Assembly: GCF_020614375.1 (NCBI RefSeq)
Contig: NZ_CP085328.1
Coordinates: 372,001 to 436,000, forward strand
DNA: 64,000 bases
Source of the DNA: Haladaptatus salinisoli
GTDB lineage: Archaea; Halobacteriota; Halobacteria; Halobacteriales; Haladaptataceae
Direction: 5' to 3'
A model generated the notes under the pieces. The model had not been told where the DNA came from. It searched no databases and saw only the letters and a list, made by a program, of their open reading frames with translations. The position numbers were made by a program, and so were the translations under genes. The number at the start of each line of letters is the position of its first letter. Positions within the stretch are counted from its first letter, which is position 1. Shown piece by piece: positions 25,854 through 35,167 of this stretch.

Positions 25854-27641
25854 ATGCGCGTCGAGAGCCCCGACGGTTCGGTCGTGACCGAGTTCGGATT
25901 AACCGACCAAGGGCAACCAACGCTCGTCGTCCACTCGGCCGAAACGACCGTAGTCGAGCGGTCGCCGCTCGGCCTTCGGACGTTCGAGGAATCGTTCGTT
26001 GACGGTCTTTCGATCAAGCACCGAGAGCGGCGGATGGTGGAGACGAAGTACGAGACGCCCGCAGGCAAGCGACGAATGCACCATTCGCTGGCGAACGAGG
26101 CAACTGTAATGCTCGTCAACACCAACGACGCGGTTATCCGCGTTGATCTTCGAGTTTCCACCGACGGGGCGGCCTACCGGTATCGGCTTCCCGGCTGTAA
26201 CTCCGTTCTGGTAACCGACGAGGAGAGCGCTTTTCGCCTCCCTGAGGGTGCGAGGGGTTGGCTGATGCCGTTCGAGAAGAAGCACGAAGACGTATGGCGA
26301 TCCACCGCGCCAACAGAGGCGGACGGCCAGTACAGTTTCCCGTCGCTATTCGAAGTAGACGACCGGTGGGTGCTCCTGACCGAGGCGGGCGTCGACGGAC
26401 GATACGTCGCGTCCCGGTTCGAGACTGAGACGGAAGAATCGCTGTTTCGTGTTCGCTTCCCGGATTCGGAAAACCACCGAATGACGACCGAGACGCAGGA
26501 CGTGAGCACGACGCGACCACTCGCGACGCCGTGGCGCGTCGCGATCGTGGGCGATCTCGCGACAGTCGTGGAATCAGATCTCGTAACTGACGTCATCGAC
26601 GCGCCGTCCTACGGGAACGACCCATGCCGAATCGCGGACACGTCATGGATCGAACCGGGGCGCGTCGCGTGGTCGTGGTGGTCCGACGGCGGCAGTCCGG
26701 GTGACCGCGAGACCCAACGCGAGTACGTCGACTACGCGAGCGAACGCGGTTGGGAGTACGTTCTCGTCGACGAGGGATGGGAACGAGAATGGTTGTCCGG
26801 TCTCGTCGAGTACGCGAACGAACGAGATGTCGACGTACTGGTCTGGTCGCGGTGGTCCGACCTCGACACCCCGGCCAAGCGCGACGTGCGTCTTTCGAGG
26901 TGGAAGGCCTGGGGCGTCGCCGGCGTCAAAGTGGACTTCATGAACTCCGACACGCAGGAGATGATGCGGTTCTACGACGACCTGGCCGCGGCGACCGCCG
27001 ATCACGAGCTACTCTTAAACGTCCACGGCTCTATCACCCCGAAGGGACTGCGCCGACGGTGGCCGCACTTGCTCACCTACGAAGGGGTCTTCGGCGCGGA
27101 GAATTATCACCCGGTGCCGAAGACGGTGCCGCCAGAGCACAACGTCATCCTCCCATTCACTCGAAACGTGCTCGGACCGATGGATTACACGCCCGTTACG
27201 TTCTCCGCGGAGACGCGAACCACGACGGTCGGCCACGAACTCGCGCTTTCGACCGTCTTCGAAACCGGTCTCCAGCACTTCGCCGACAGCGTGGAGAGTT
27301 ACGCGGCCCAACCACTGGCCGAGGAGTTCCTCGAAGCCGTTCCCGTCGCGTGGGACGAAACTCGGTTCGTAGGAGGCTACCCCGGTACCGAAGCCACCGT
27401 CGCGCGACGGCGCGGCGACAGCTGGTTCCTCGGAACCATCACGGCCGGTGAACCATCCACCGTCGACGTGGCGTGCAACTTCCTCGACGAGAACGGGACG
27501 TACCGCGTCGAAGTGTTCCGGGACGACGACACTGGGGAATCGCTCGCCTACGACGAGCGCGAGCTATCGCACGAGGACACGTTCTCGATCGACGTCTCGG
27601 AGAACGGTGGATTCGCCGCAGTCTTCCGGTTACAGGGATGA
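25854..27641 (+). CDS. GH97 family glycoside hydrolase
   Basis: The 595-residue protein has the GH97 layout: an N-terminal beta-sandwich (~1-230), a TIM barrel (~240-500: AWSWWSDGGSPGD, EYVLVDEGWE) and a C-terminal beta domain. GVKVDFMNSD carries an Asp (361) at the nucleophile position found in retaining alpha-galactosidase-type members and absent from inverting SusB-type members. TYEGVFGAENY (Glu410) fits the acid/base. An exo-alpha-galactosidase-like activity is therefore likely. No signal peptide is visible, so it acts inside the cell on imported oligosaccharides. Confidence 0.85.
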   Translation: MRVESPDGSVVTEFGLTDQGQPTLVVHSAETTVVERSPLGLRTFEESFVDGLSIKHRERRMVETKYETPAGKRRMHHSLANEATVMLVNTNDAVIRVDLRVSTDGAAYRYRLPGCNSVLVTDEESAFRLPEGARGWLMPFEKKHEDVWRSTAPTEADGQYSFPSLFEVDDRWVLLTEAGVDGRYVASRFETETEESLFRVRFPDSENHRMTTETQDVSTTRPLATPWRVAIVGDLATVVESDLVTDVIDAPSYGNDPCRIADTSWIEPGRVAWSWWSDGGSPGDRETQREYVDYASERGWEYVLVDEGWEREWLSGLVEYANERDVDVLVWSRWSDLDTPAKRDVRLSRWKAWGVAGVKVDFMNSDTQEMMRFYDDLAAATADHELLLNVHGSITPKGLRRRWPHLLTYEGVFGAENYHPVPKTVPPEHNVILPFTRNVLGPMDYTPVTFSAETRTTTVGHELALSTVFETGLQHFADSVESYAAQPLAEEFLEAVPVAWDETRFVGGYPGTEATVARRRGDSWFLGTITAGEPSTVDVACNFLDENGTYRVEVFRDDDTGESLAYDERELSHEDTFSIDVSENGGFAAVFRLQG

Positions 27642-27710
27642 GTCTTGGGTGATCCCTCCCGATAATTCGACCGAGGCACATAGGTTTAATTCGATCCAGC
27701 ACAAACGGGT

Positions 27711-28028
27711 ATGACAGAGATGGACACAGGAAACGAACCGACTCGTTCCGGAATCGGCGACAGCGTCCGGAATTACATCGACAATCACCGTCTGTTAACC
27801 TACTTCGTCGTAATTGAGGCGCTTCTCGTGTTCAGCGCCTGGTACCTCGACACGTGGGTGTCGTTCGTTCTGACCAAGAGCGGCGACGATATCTCTGACA
27901 TCGCGGCGGGCCTGCTTGGCGCATGGGCGGTGATATTCGCCCTTATTGGGCTCGTCGGCGCCTGCCTGATCGTCTCGTCGCGTCTCTGGTTGCGGGTCGG
28001 TCGGAGTATCGGAAGAGGATCGGCCTGA
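27711..28028 (+). CDS. small two-helix membrane protein
   Basis: The 105-residue protein has a charged N-terminus and two hydrophobic segments (LLTYFVVIEALLVFSAWYL and AAGLLGAWAVIFALIGLVGA). No known domain was recognised. It begins 69 bases after the GH97 stop in the same direction and may share its transcript. A 19-nt palindrome follows about 60 bases past the stop. Confidence 0.65.
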   Translation: MTEMDTGNEPTRSGIGDSVRNYIDNHRLLTYFVVIEALLVFSAWYLDTWVSFVLTKSGDDISDIAAGLLGAWAVIFALIGLVGACLIVSSRLWLRVGRSIGRGSA

Positions 28029-28086
28029 GGTTCGATGGAAAGTTCTGAAGCATACCGCATTTCTGTATAAAAGAGTGAGCGACGAC

Positions 28087-28105
28087 TGCCGTTTTGAAAA
28101 CGGCA
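28087..28105. repeat. 19-nt palindrome
   Basis: TGCCGTTTTGAAAACGGCA is a perfect inverted repeat, nine bases each side of a single G. It lies 58 bases past the small membrane protein gene. It may be a transcript-end hairpin or a regulator site. Confidence 0.45.
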
Positions 28106-28970
28106 TCGCTAACCCTGACGGAGAGAAGAACGCCACCGCGTTAGTCGAGGACCACCGTCACGGAAGCGGTTCGGCGCCAGCTTATAATTGATCCTAGTCT
28201 AACGACCGATATCCGGTTCTCGTTCACTATCAGCAAATTCGAATGTAAACCTGAGTTCCACGCGGAGAGGGGCAAGAATCGTTCATCAGTCCGTTTTCTT
28301 GATTTTCATAGCAATGGTCGACGTTGTCTTGCGTTCAGACTAAATGAACACTCCCTCGTCGTCACTATCGGGAGCTTCCGTACGTGACGATATTTCGGAT
28401 ATCGCACCGATGATAGCGACCGTCGAAGGAACCGATTACAGTCCTAAATCTGTAATAGCTTCGCAATCTCGATTCCGCGGCAAGCTAGCGTTTGTCACGG
28501 GTTCGCTCTACGAGGGAGATTCGAAGACTAAACGGAGTGCCATTACAAATATAGAACTGTAATCATCGTGGGAATTCAGCTCCCAGAGCAGTCAGACAGC
28601 CATAACAGTCGTTCACCTAGTCTGAACAGTAGCAAGCACGCGTCGCGTTGTTCTTATCGATCTACCATCAATGAAATAACTCATCGGCGAGCTAATTACG
28701 CCGTAAAATTGGTGTTTTTTCGTACGATTCTTGAATGAAGAACTCATTTGTGGAATTCAGCAAGGGGAAGTCCGAGACGGAAAACGTTCCGAGCAAACGG
28801 CGACCGGAGCGGAAAGCAAACTCTCTTACCGCGAATCGACTCGCCGAGCGCGCACGGAGCGAGACGGAGGGCGATAGCACCGTCGTCGTAGGTGCGGTCG
28901 TACGGAGTTACGACCGCACCACGTCGCTCGTTTGCACACATTGATTGTGGATGCCGAGAAACGGGGTGAC
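28106..28970. other. intergenic region with a strong hairpin
   Basis: This ~865-base gap has no convincing gene: a 72-codon frame at 28344 and a 69-codon frame at 28735 have no family features. The notable element is a perfect 12-bp stem at 28891-28920 (GGTGCGGTCGTA and its complement, six-base loop), 51 bases before the small Cys-rich gene. It could be an operator, attenuator or mobile-element remnant. Confidence 0.5.
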
Positions 28971-29180
28971 ATGGCACGGTACGTGGAGTATTGTCGCACC
29001 AACGTGAGCGAAGACCTCCGAGAGTCGCTCGCACGCCTCGATGAGACGGTCGTCGAGAAGTGCTGCCTGCGTCGGTGCGGTGTCTGTCGTGCGAAATCGT
29101 TCTTGGTAGTCGACGGTGAACCGCGGTGCGGTGAGAGCCACACCACCCTCATCGAGAACCTACCGGAGGAGAGCGAATGA
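28971..29180 (+). CDS. small Cys-rich protein coupled to sulfatase
   Basis: The 69-residue protein begins MARYVEYCRTNVSEDLRESL and contains a dense cysteine cluster, KCCLRRCGVCRAKSF followed by GEPRCGE: five Cys within ~24 residues. This could form a zinc or other metal knuckle. Its TGA overlaps the ATG of the intact sulfatase (ATGA, 29177-29180), so the two are translationally coupled. I do not recognise the family. A partner in sulfatase maturation or metal handling is an inference from context only. Confidence 0.7.
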   Translation: MARYVEYCRTNVSEDLRESLARLDETVVEKCCLRRCGVCRAKSFLVVDGEPRCGESHTTLIENLPEESE

Positions 29181-30709
29181 AGCTCCTGTTCATCTCCGTC
29201 GATAGTCTCCGTTGGGATTTCCTCGACACGTACGACACGACCGCCCACGTGGACGTGAAGACGCCGAACCTCGACCGATTCGCGGAGCGCGCGGCAGTTT
29301 TCGAGAATCACTATGCTGGAAGTCTTCCGTGCATGCCCGCGCGGCGCGAGTGGCTGACGGGCACACAGGAGTTCCTCTGGCGTCCGTGGGGGCCTATCGA
29401 GCCGTTCGACGCAACGATTCCGCGGGCACTCCGAGACGAGGGGGTAATCACGGAACTGATCACGGATCACTACCACTACTTCCAGCACGGTAGCGACGGC
29501 TACTACGAGGACTTCAACGGATTCGAGTTCGTTCGCGGTCACGAGTACGACGCTTGGAAGACAGCGCCGAAAATCCCCCAGAATCACGTCCATAATCAAC
29601 TCGGCTTTTCGGTTCCGGACGACCCGCTCGGGTTCGGCTACCTAAATCCGGTGCAGTATCCCCGGAACGTCGACGGTTTCGAGAGAGAAGAAGACTTCTT
29701 CGCGCCGAAAGTGTTCTCACAGACGGAAGAATGGCTAGCCCGTAACGAGGAGTGGGACGAGTGGTTCTGCTACGTCGACAGCTTCGACGTCCACGAGCCG
29801 TTTCACGTTCCGGAGCCGTACGCTTCGATGTACACCGACGAAGACGCCCGCAACCAGGAGCTCACTTTCTGGCCCCCTTACGGCCGGATCGACCGCGGTG
29901 AAAGCGAACTCTCCGAATCCGAACTGGCGTTCGTCCGATCGCAGTTCGCCGGCAAGCTCACGATGACCGACCGCTGGTTCGGGCGAGTCTTGGACGCCCT
30001 TGACGATGGCGATTTGTGGGACGAGACGATGGTCGTCGTGACGTCGGACCACGGCTACTATCTCGGTGACCACGGTTGGAGCGGGAAACCGTTCGAAGCT
30101 CCGCTGTACGACGTGCTCGCGCACACGCCCCTATTCGTTTGGCACCCCGACGCGGAACGAACCGGTGACCGAATCAAGGCGCTGACAGCCGCAGTCGATC
30201 TCAACGCGACGCTCCTCGATGCGTTCGGCGTCGTCGATGCCGCCGGCCCACACGGTCGGAGTTTCATGCCGCTCCTCCGAGGCGAGCGCGATGCGCATCG
30301 CGATTGGGCTATCTACGGTTACTGGGGATCCAGCGTCAACGTCACCGATGGTCGGTACACGTATCTCCATCCCTGCGACGACGAGGTGGACAGCCGATGC
30401 CACTCGACCAGGATGATGAATCCACACTCCTGGTTCACACCGTCAAAACCCCGTCACGACGCCGAGTCAGGCAAGTTTCTTCCGTACGCGGAGACGCTCG
30501 TCTGGCGCTACGACGCCCCCTCGTACTCGCGCCACGACGACCCGCTCCTGTTCGACACGACCGCAGATCCGCGGCAGAAGAACGATATCGCCGCCGAGTC
30601 GGACGACGCCCGACGGATGCGAAAGTTGCTGGTAACGGCTTTCGAAGAGTTAAACGCGCCCCGCCGCCAGTACGATCGCCTCGGCTTGCCCGTCGACAGT
30701 GCGGGGTAA
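29177..30709 (+). CDS. sulfatase (formylglycine-dependent, type I)
   Basis: The 510-residue protein has the sulfatase fold: metal ligands at the start (FISVDSLRWDF), the modifiable Cys in CMPARREWLTG (Cys52-x-Pro54-x-Arg56), and the second metal site VVTSDHGYYLGDHGW. Sulfatases of this type hydrolyse sulfate esters after the Cys is turned into formylglycine. There is no signal peptide, so it acts inside the cell, presumably desulfating an imported sugar. No maturase gene is seen in the window; the small Cys-rich protein precedes it with an overlap. Confidence 0.92.
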   Translation: MKLLFISVDSLRWDFLDTYDTTAHVDVKTPNLDRFAERAAVFENHYAGSLPCMPARREWLTGTQEFLWRPWGPIEPFDATIPRALRDEGVITELITDHYHYFQHGSDGYYEDFNGFEFVRGHEYDAWKTAPKIPQNHVHNQLGFSVPDDPLGFGYLNPVQYPRNVDGFEREEDFFAPKVFSQTEEWLARNEEWDEWFCYVDSFDVHEPFHVPEPYASMYTDEDARNQELTFWPPYGRIDRGESELSESELAFVRSQFAGKLTMTDRWFGRVLDALDDGDLWDETMVVVTSDHGYYLGDHGWSGKPFEAPLYDVLAHTPLFVWHPDAERTGDRIKALTAAVDLNATLLDAFGVVDAAGPHGRSFMPLLRGERDAHRDWAIYGYWGSSVNVTDGRYTYLHPCDDEVDSRCHSTRMMNPHSWFTPSKPRHDAESGKFLPYAETLVWRYDAPSYSRHDDPLLFDTTADPRQKNDIAAESDDARRMRKLLVTAFEELNAPRRQYDRLGLPVDSAG

Positions 30710-30908
30710 GGGAGCAAAGTCGACCTCGTCCTCGAACGGTCGATTTACTTCGATACCCTGTACGATGGCGGCGAGATGGCCGTTCGGGCAGTGTTTTCGT
30801 CGACGAGACCGATAGAAGCAGTCGTTCCGACGAGTACGGGGGAACCGCTCGTAAGCTGAATATTCGAAACCGACCGAGGACGTTCGACGATGCGATCGAC
30901 GCTCGTGG

Positions 30909-30942
30909 GAATCCTCGCCCTAAAAGGCGGGGAGGAGGTCAC
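30909..30942. repeat. IS200/IS605 (TnpB-type) right-end-like scar
   Basis: AATCCTCGCCC and GGCGGGGAGG flank a short A-rich loop, forming a hairpin followed by GGTCACC. The layout resembles the scars at 53664 and, less closely, at 19699. No transposase frame remains. It lies between the sulfatase and the ABC transporter operon, in a 315-base gap that otherwise shows no gene. Confidence 0.5.
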
Positions 30943-31024
30943 CGTTATTCTAAGTATCGGTGGGAGCTCAATGTTGATGAACATACAATAACTTTTTCAC
31001 ACAGTATTTCTATTGTGGGAGAGA

Positions 31025-32866
31025 ATGCGAGACGATAGTCAACAAAGTGGGCAGTTCAAGGGTAGCTGGGCGTCCCGTCGGCGATTCATCCAAGCCGCCG
31101 GCGGTGCGGCCGGCATCACCGGACTCGCCGGCTGCCAAGGCGATACAAGTGACTCGGGGAAGAACGGTGGAAGTACCACAGCATCGGGGAACGGACAGTC
31201 GTCCGGCCAACCTGTCGACCCGAAGCTCACGCTGGATTCGCTCGGAGTGCCTGCGAGCGACGTCCAGTGGAACGAGTTCAACTTCTCGAACTATAAGTGG
31301 ATGGTGCAGGCGCATATCATGGATCCGTTCGCGGTCTGGGATCCTGCCAACAGTGAATTTGTGGGATTACTCGCGAAAGACTGGACGGTCGATACGAAAA
31401 ACCAAAAACTCCAGGTCAAACTCAACAAGGACTATAAGTGGCACGACGGAAAGAAAACCGTCCGCCCGGTCACTGCCAAGGACGTATATACCCACTTCCA
31501 GATGGAGCAACACATGGGGTGGTCTTCGTCCGAGTATACGAAGGAAATCAAGGAAGTCGACAAACACACTGTCGAATTTATACTGAAAGGAGGATACGAG
31601 AACAAGGATTTCATTAGATTCAACCTTCTGACAAATGTACTGTCCCACGGTCTCCCACAATACCGCGAGTGGGTTCAAAAATTCGACAAGGCAGGAAGTC
31701 AGAAGGCGAAAGACAAGTTTTCGCAGAAACTTAGCGAGGTCAGCATCCCGACTGAGGAGATGTATTCATACGGTCCATTCGCCGCAAAGGATGCCTCACG
31801 ACAAAATCTCACATGCGTCAAAAATCCTGGCCACCCGGCTGCTGACAAAATCAACTTCCCAAAACTCGTATTCCGCTACGTCGGAAGTGAACAGAAGTTA
31901 TGGCAGTCACTTTCGAACGGTCAACTCGACGGCCACGTACGGATGAACGTTCCGAAGGACGTACGATCTGGCTTCCCGAGTCACGTCGAACGCACGACGG
32001 TTTCTAGCCTGGGTGGTCTATCGCTTGCGTTCACATGGAAAGACGACGTGGTCAGCGATCCACGCGTCCGTCAGGCTATCGGGTACGTCATCGACAGGCA
32101 GACCGTCGCGGAGAATGCGGGTGCAGATACTCACCAGCCCGTCACCCTCAACACCGGATTGGCAACGAAGTACAACGACGATTATCTCGATTCGAGCAAG
32201 TACATCAAATACGACAAAAATCATCAGAAGGCCACTCGACTCCTCAAAGACGCTGGCTTTACGAAGAACGGAAAGCAGTGGATGACCCCCAGTGGGAAGG
32301 AATTCGGTCCCGACATTAAAACCGGGACAACCGGAGGGCCTGACCTACTTGCCCTTCAGACCGTCACCAGTCAGCTCAAACAGTTCGGTATTGACACGCA
32401 GCTCCGAACAATGGAAGCAACATCGTTCGAGGAGAACATCTGGAATCAAGGTGACTTCCGCATCGCCTCCGCTGGATGGGGCGCGGATTATCCGCAGCCG
32501 TATGCTTGGTACAACAATACGTTCGTCGAGAATCGCGATAAGACAGGTATGCCAAGCGAGATATCGACTCCTCCGGTCGGCGAACCCAACGGACCACAGG
32601 GCAGTCTGACGATGAACCTTGACACTGCCGTCAACAACCTGACTAAATTCAACGGCGAGAAGCTCAAAAAGCAAACTCGCGAACTCGCCTGGGCGTATGA
32701 CTTCCTGGTACCTCAGCTCCAGATATACGAGTCGCGCGACCAAACATGGTTCTCGAACGACGATTGGAACTACCCGTCGCTTGATAGCGATATCATGCAA
32801 CGAAGGTTCTATACGCCGTTCCATTACATACTGAAGACGGGCAAGTTCACCGCGAAGACGAAGTAG
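31025..32866 (+). CDS. ABC transporter substrate-binding protein (family 5), Tat lipoprotein
   Basis: I prefer the ATG at 31025; a second in-frame ATG lies 12 bases upstream. The 613-residue product has a twin-arginine signal (SRRRFIQAAGG) with lipobox LAGC, so it is exported folded and lipid-anchored outside the membrane. A Thr/Ser/Gly-rich linker follows, then the two-lobed SBP_bac_5 domain. Family 5 proteins bind peptides, nickel or oligosaccharides; here the surrounding glycosidases favour an oligosaccharide. It is the first of five transporter genes and is likely made in excess. Confidence 0.9.
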   Translation: MRDDSQQSGQFKGSWASRRRFIQAAGGAAGITGLAGCQGDTSDSGKNGGSTTASGNGQSSGQPVDPKLTLDSLGVPASDVQWNEFNFSNYKWMVQAHIMDPFAVWDPANSEFVGLLAKDWTVDTKNQKLQVKLNKDYKWHDGKKTVRPVTAKDVYTHFQMEQHMGWSSSEYTKEIKEVDKHTVEFILKGGYENKDFIRFNLLTNVLSHGLPQYREWVQKFDKAGSQKAKDKFSQKLSEVSIPTEEMYSYGPFAAKDASRQNLTCVKNPGHPAADKINFPKLVFRYVGSEQKLWQSLSNGQLDGHVRMNVPKDVRSGFPSHVERTTVSSLGGLSLAFTWKDDVVSDPRVRQAIGYVIDRQTVAENAGADTHQPVTLNTGLATKYNDDYLDSSKYIKYDKNHQKATRLLKDAGFTKNGKQWMTPSGKEFGPDIKTGTTGGPDLLALQTVTSQLKQFGIDTQLRTMEATSFEENIWNQGDFRIASAGWGADYPQPYAWYNNTFVENRDKTGMPSEISTPPVGEPNGPQGSLTMNLDTAVNNLTKFNGEKLKKQTRELAWAYDFLVPQLQIYESRDQTWFSNDDWNYPSLDSDIMQRRFYTPFHYILKTGKFTAKTK

Positions 32867-33030
32867 TGAATTCTTTGTCGCTAGCTTGTCTCTACCAATC
32901 ATCGTTCGTCGGTTCGGATGAACGATCCAATTCCTAGTGTTTAATTTCGACTGCGTCGAAAACGATATCCCAGTTGCCTAAAGAGGCGATTACCGTAGGT
33001 TTTACAACCTCGGGTTGCAACTAAGATGGT

Positions 33031-34032
33031 ATGCGATGGCTTGCCAAAAGAATCGGGCAGGCGATTTTTACCCTCTGGGCGATAGTGACGATTTCGTTCG
33101 TACTCATCCGCTTTCTGCCCGGGGGACCAATCGACTACCTAGTTGTGCAGCTAAAGAAAAAAAAGATACCAGAGTCGATAATCGATAATTACGTCGAGAA
33201 TTACATCAGTTTCCAGCCGGATCAACCCCTTTGGGTGCAGTACATCGACTACGTGAGTTCCGTCTTACAAGGGGACCTTGGCCAGGCTTACTTCCAAGAT
33301 GGAATGGTGTTCGACATCCTCGCGCAGGCATTACCGTGGACTATCTTCCTCGCGGCTATCGCGACGTTCGTGACGACGGTGGTCGGTATCGCCTTCGGCG
33401 GGTTCATGGCGTACACAGAAGGGAGCAAATTTGACTCGGGTGTGACCCTCTTTTCGACCGTGGCGGGCGGCATTCCGTACTACATACTGGCCATCACACT
33501 CGTCTATCTGTTCGGTTACCGCTGGCAGATGTTCCCGACGGGGGGGCAAGTCGACCCCAGCCTTGTAGCGGGATTCAACTGGCCATACGTCAAAAGCGTA
33601 TTGTATCACGCCGTGCTTCCGCTCCTGTCGACAACGCTCGTCGGTTGGGGTGGTGTGGCGCTCTCGATGCGCGGCAACAGCATCAGTATCCTCGGCGAGG
33701 ACTACATCCGTGTTGCCCGACTGCGTGGTCTCTCTCGACGACGGATTGCACTTCGGTACGTCGCACGAAACGCAATGTTGCCGATGTACACCGGCATCCT
33801 ATTGTCGATCGCGTTCATGCTCGGCGGGTCGGTGATCCTAGAGCAGATCTTTGCGTATCCCGGTATCGGTTTATACCTGTTCAAGGCGGTGGTTTCGTCT
33901 GATTATCCGCTCATGATGGGCGGGCTCATCATGATCTCGACGGCAGTGGTAATCGGTGTTCTGGTCGCCGATCTCACGTACAGCAAGATCGACCCGCGTG
34001 CGTCGAGTGAGGGAGAACGCGAGTCCTACTAA
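33031..34032 (+). CDS. ABC transporter permease, DppB/OppB type
   Basis: The 333-residue membrane protein has six predicted helices, beginning with the DppB-type WLAKRIGQAIFTLWAIVTISFVLIR and including the coupling-loop segment EDYIRVARLRGLSRRRIALRYVARNA, which contacts the ATPases. It pairs with the DppC-type protein encoded next. It lies 164 bases after the binding-protein gene in the same direction; the gap has no gene. Confidence 0.92.
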   Translation: MRWLAKRIGQAIFTLWAIVTISFVLIRFLPGGPIDYLVVQLKKKKIPESIIDNYVENYISFQPDQPLWVQYIDYVSSVLQGDLGQAYFQDGMVFDILAQALPWTIFLAAIATFVTTVVGIAFGGFMAYTEGSKFDSGVTLFSTVAGGIPYYILAITLVYLFGYRWQMFPTGGQVDPSLVAGFNWPYVKSVLYHAVLPLLSTTLVGWGGVALSMRGNSISILGEDYIRVARLRGLSRRRIALRYVARNAMLPMYTGILLSIAFMLGGSVILEQIFAYPGIGLYLFKAVVSSDYPLMMGGLIMISTAVVIGVLVADLTYSKIDPRASSEGERESY

Positions 34033-34051
34033 ATCTCTTAAGAATAATACC

Positions 34052-35167
34052 ATGGCATCACAACAATCGGACGGCGAAAGGATGGTGGACGAACTTCCGT
34101 TCAACACAACCGCAGATACGACGATATCGCGCCAGGAGGAACTCCGGCGAACCATAGACATGACGCTGGTTGCCCCATTCCGCGTTTTGTGGAGCGATTG
34201 GCGCGCCAGGGTCGGTTTCGTTATCGTCATGTTCTACGTTTTGATGGGAACTCTCGGAGTAATGGTAAACCCCACCCCGTATACGGGGATGGGTGATCGC
34301 TATCTTCAACCGTTTCACGACGGCTGGTTCACGCTCCAATCCGTATCGATTGGCGGCGTAACGCTTCCGCTCGATCCGCAGTTTCATCTCGTGTTAGGGA
34401 CTGACGCGCTCGGACAAGGGATATGGTCGCAGGTCGTCCACGCAACCCCGGCGATGATAGAGATGATCCTCGCGGGCGCCGTGTTCTCCACGGTTGTCGC
34501 AACCATTTTCGGCACGCTCGCGGGCTACAAAGGCGGCCTCACCGACCGATCCATCATGACGCTGTCCGATATCACGATGACGATACCCGGGCTCCCACTG
34601 GTGATTATCATCGCCGCTGCTCTCCAGCCAAAGGATCCGTATCTGATAGGCCTGATCCTCGGCATCAACAACTGGGCCGGACTGTGCCGCGCCGTTCGTT
34701 CGCAGGTGCTTAGCGTTCGAGAACGGAACTTCGTTGAGGCCTCCCGTGCGATGGGGCTATCGACACCGCGAATTCTCGCAGACGATATCATTCCCGATCT
34801 CATGTCGTACATCTCGATCCATTTCGTGCGGGCGGCGCGCGGAATCGTCTTCGAATCCGTCGCGCTGTACTATCTCGGTATCCTCCCGTTCACGACGTTG
34901 AACTGGGGGGTGATGATGAATCTCGCGTACAATACTTCCGGTGCGTTGTACACGTGGAAGTCCGCCCACTGGATCTTCATTCCAATGTTCACCATCACGG
35001 TGCTTTCGGTAGGGTTGATCCTGTTCTCACAGGGGATGGATCGAATCTTTAACCCCCGCGTTCGTGCACGACACGTGAAGTCCGTGTCCAGCGCCGAACC
35101 AGACGAAGACGGGGAAGCGTCGAGTCCGATGACGACCGTCGCGCAGACGGAGGTACAAGATAAATGA
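34052..35167 (+). CDS. ABC transporter permease, DppC/OppC type
   Basis: The start at 34052 (MASQQSDGERMVDE) lies 19 bases past the DppB-type stop. The 371-residue protein has an N-terminal cytosolic tail, a first helix (VGFVIVMFYVLMGTLGVMV), a large external loop, and the coupling motif VEASRAMGLSTPRILADDIIPD. It forms the second half of the channel. Its stop overlaps the start of the first ATPase gene (ATGA), indicating one tightly coupled operon. Confidence 0.92.
   Translation: MASQQSDGERMVDELPFNTTADTTISRQEELRRTIDMTLVAPFRVLWSDWRARVGFVIVMFYVLMGTLGVMVNPTPYTGMGDRYLQPFHDGWFTLQSVSIGGVTLPLDPQFHLVLGTDALGQGIWSQVVHATPAMIEMILAGAVFSTVVATIFGTLAGYKGGLTDRSIMTLSDITMTIPGLPLVIIIAAALQPKDPYLIGLILGINNWAGLCRAVRSQVLSVRERNFVEASRAMGLSTPRILADDIIPDLMSYISIHFVRAARGIVFESVALYYLGILPFTTLNWGVMMNLAYNTSGALYTWKSAHWIFIPMFTITVLSVGLILFSQGMDRIFNPRVRARHVKSVSSAEPDEDGEASSPMTTVAQTEVQDK

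Noticed and set aside
28344-28562. 72-codon open frame in the intergenic region
   Set aside because: No family features, no promoter placed well, codon use not convincing.
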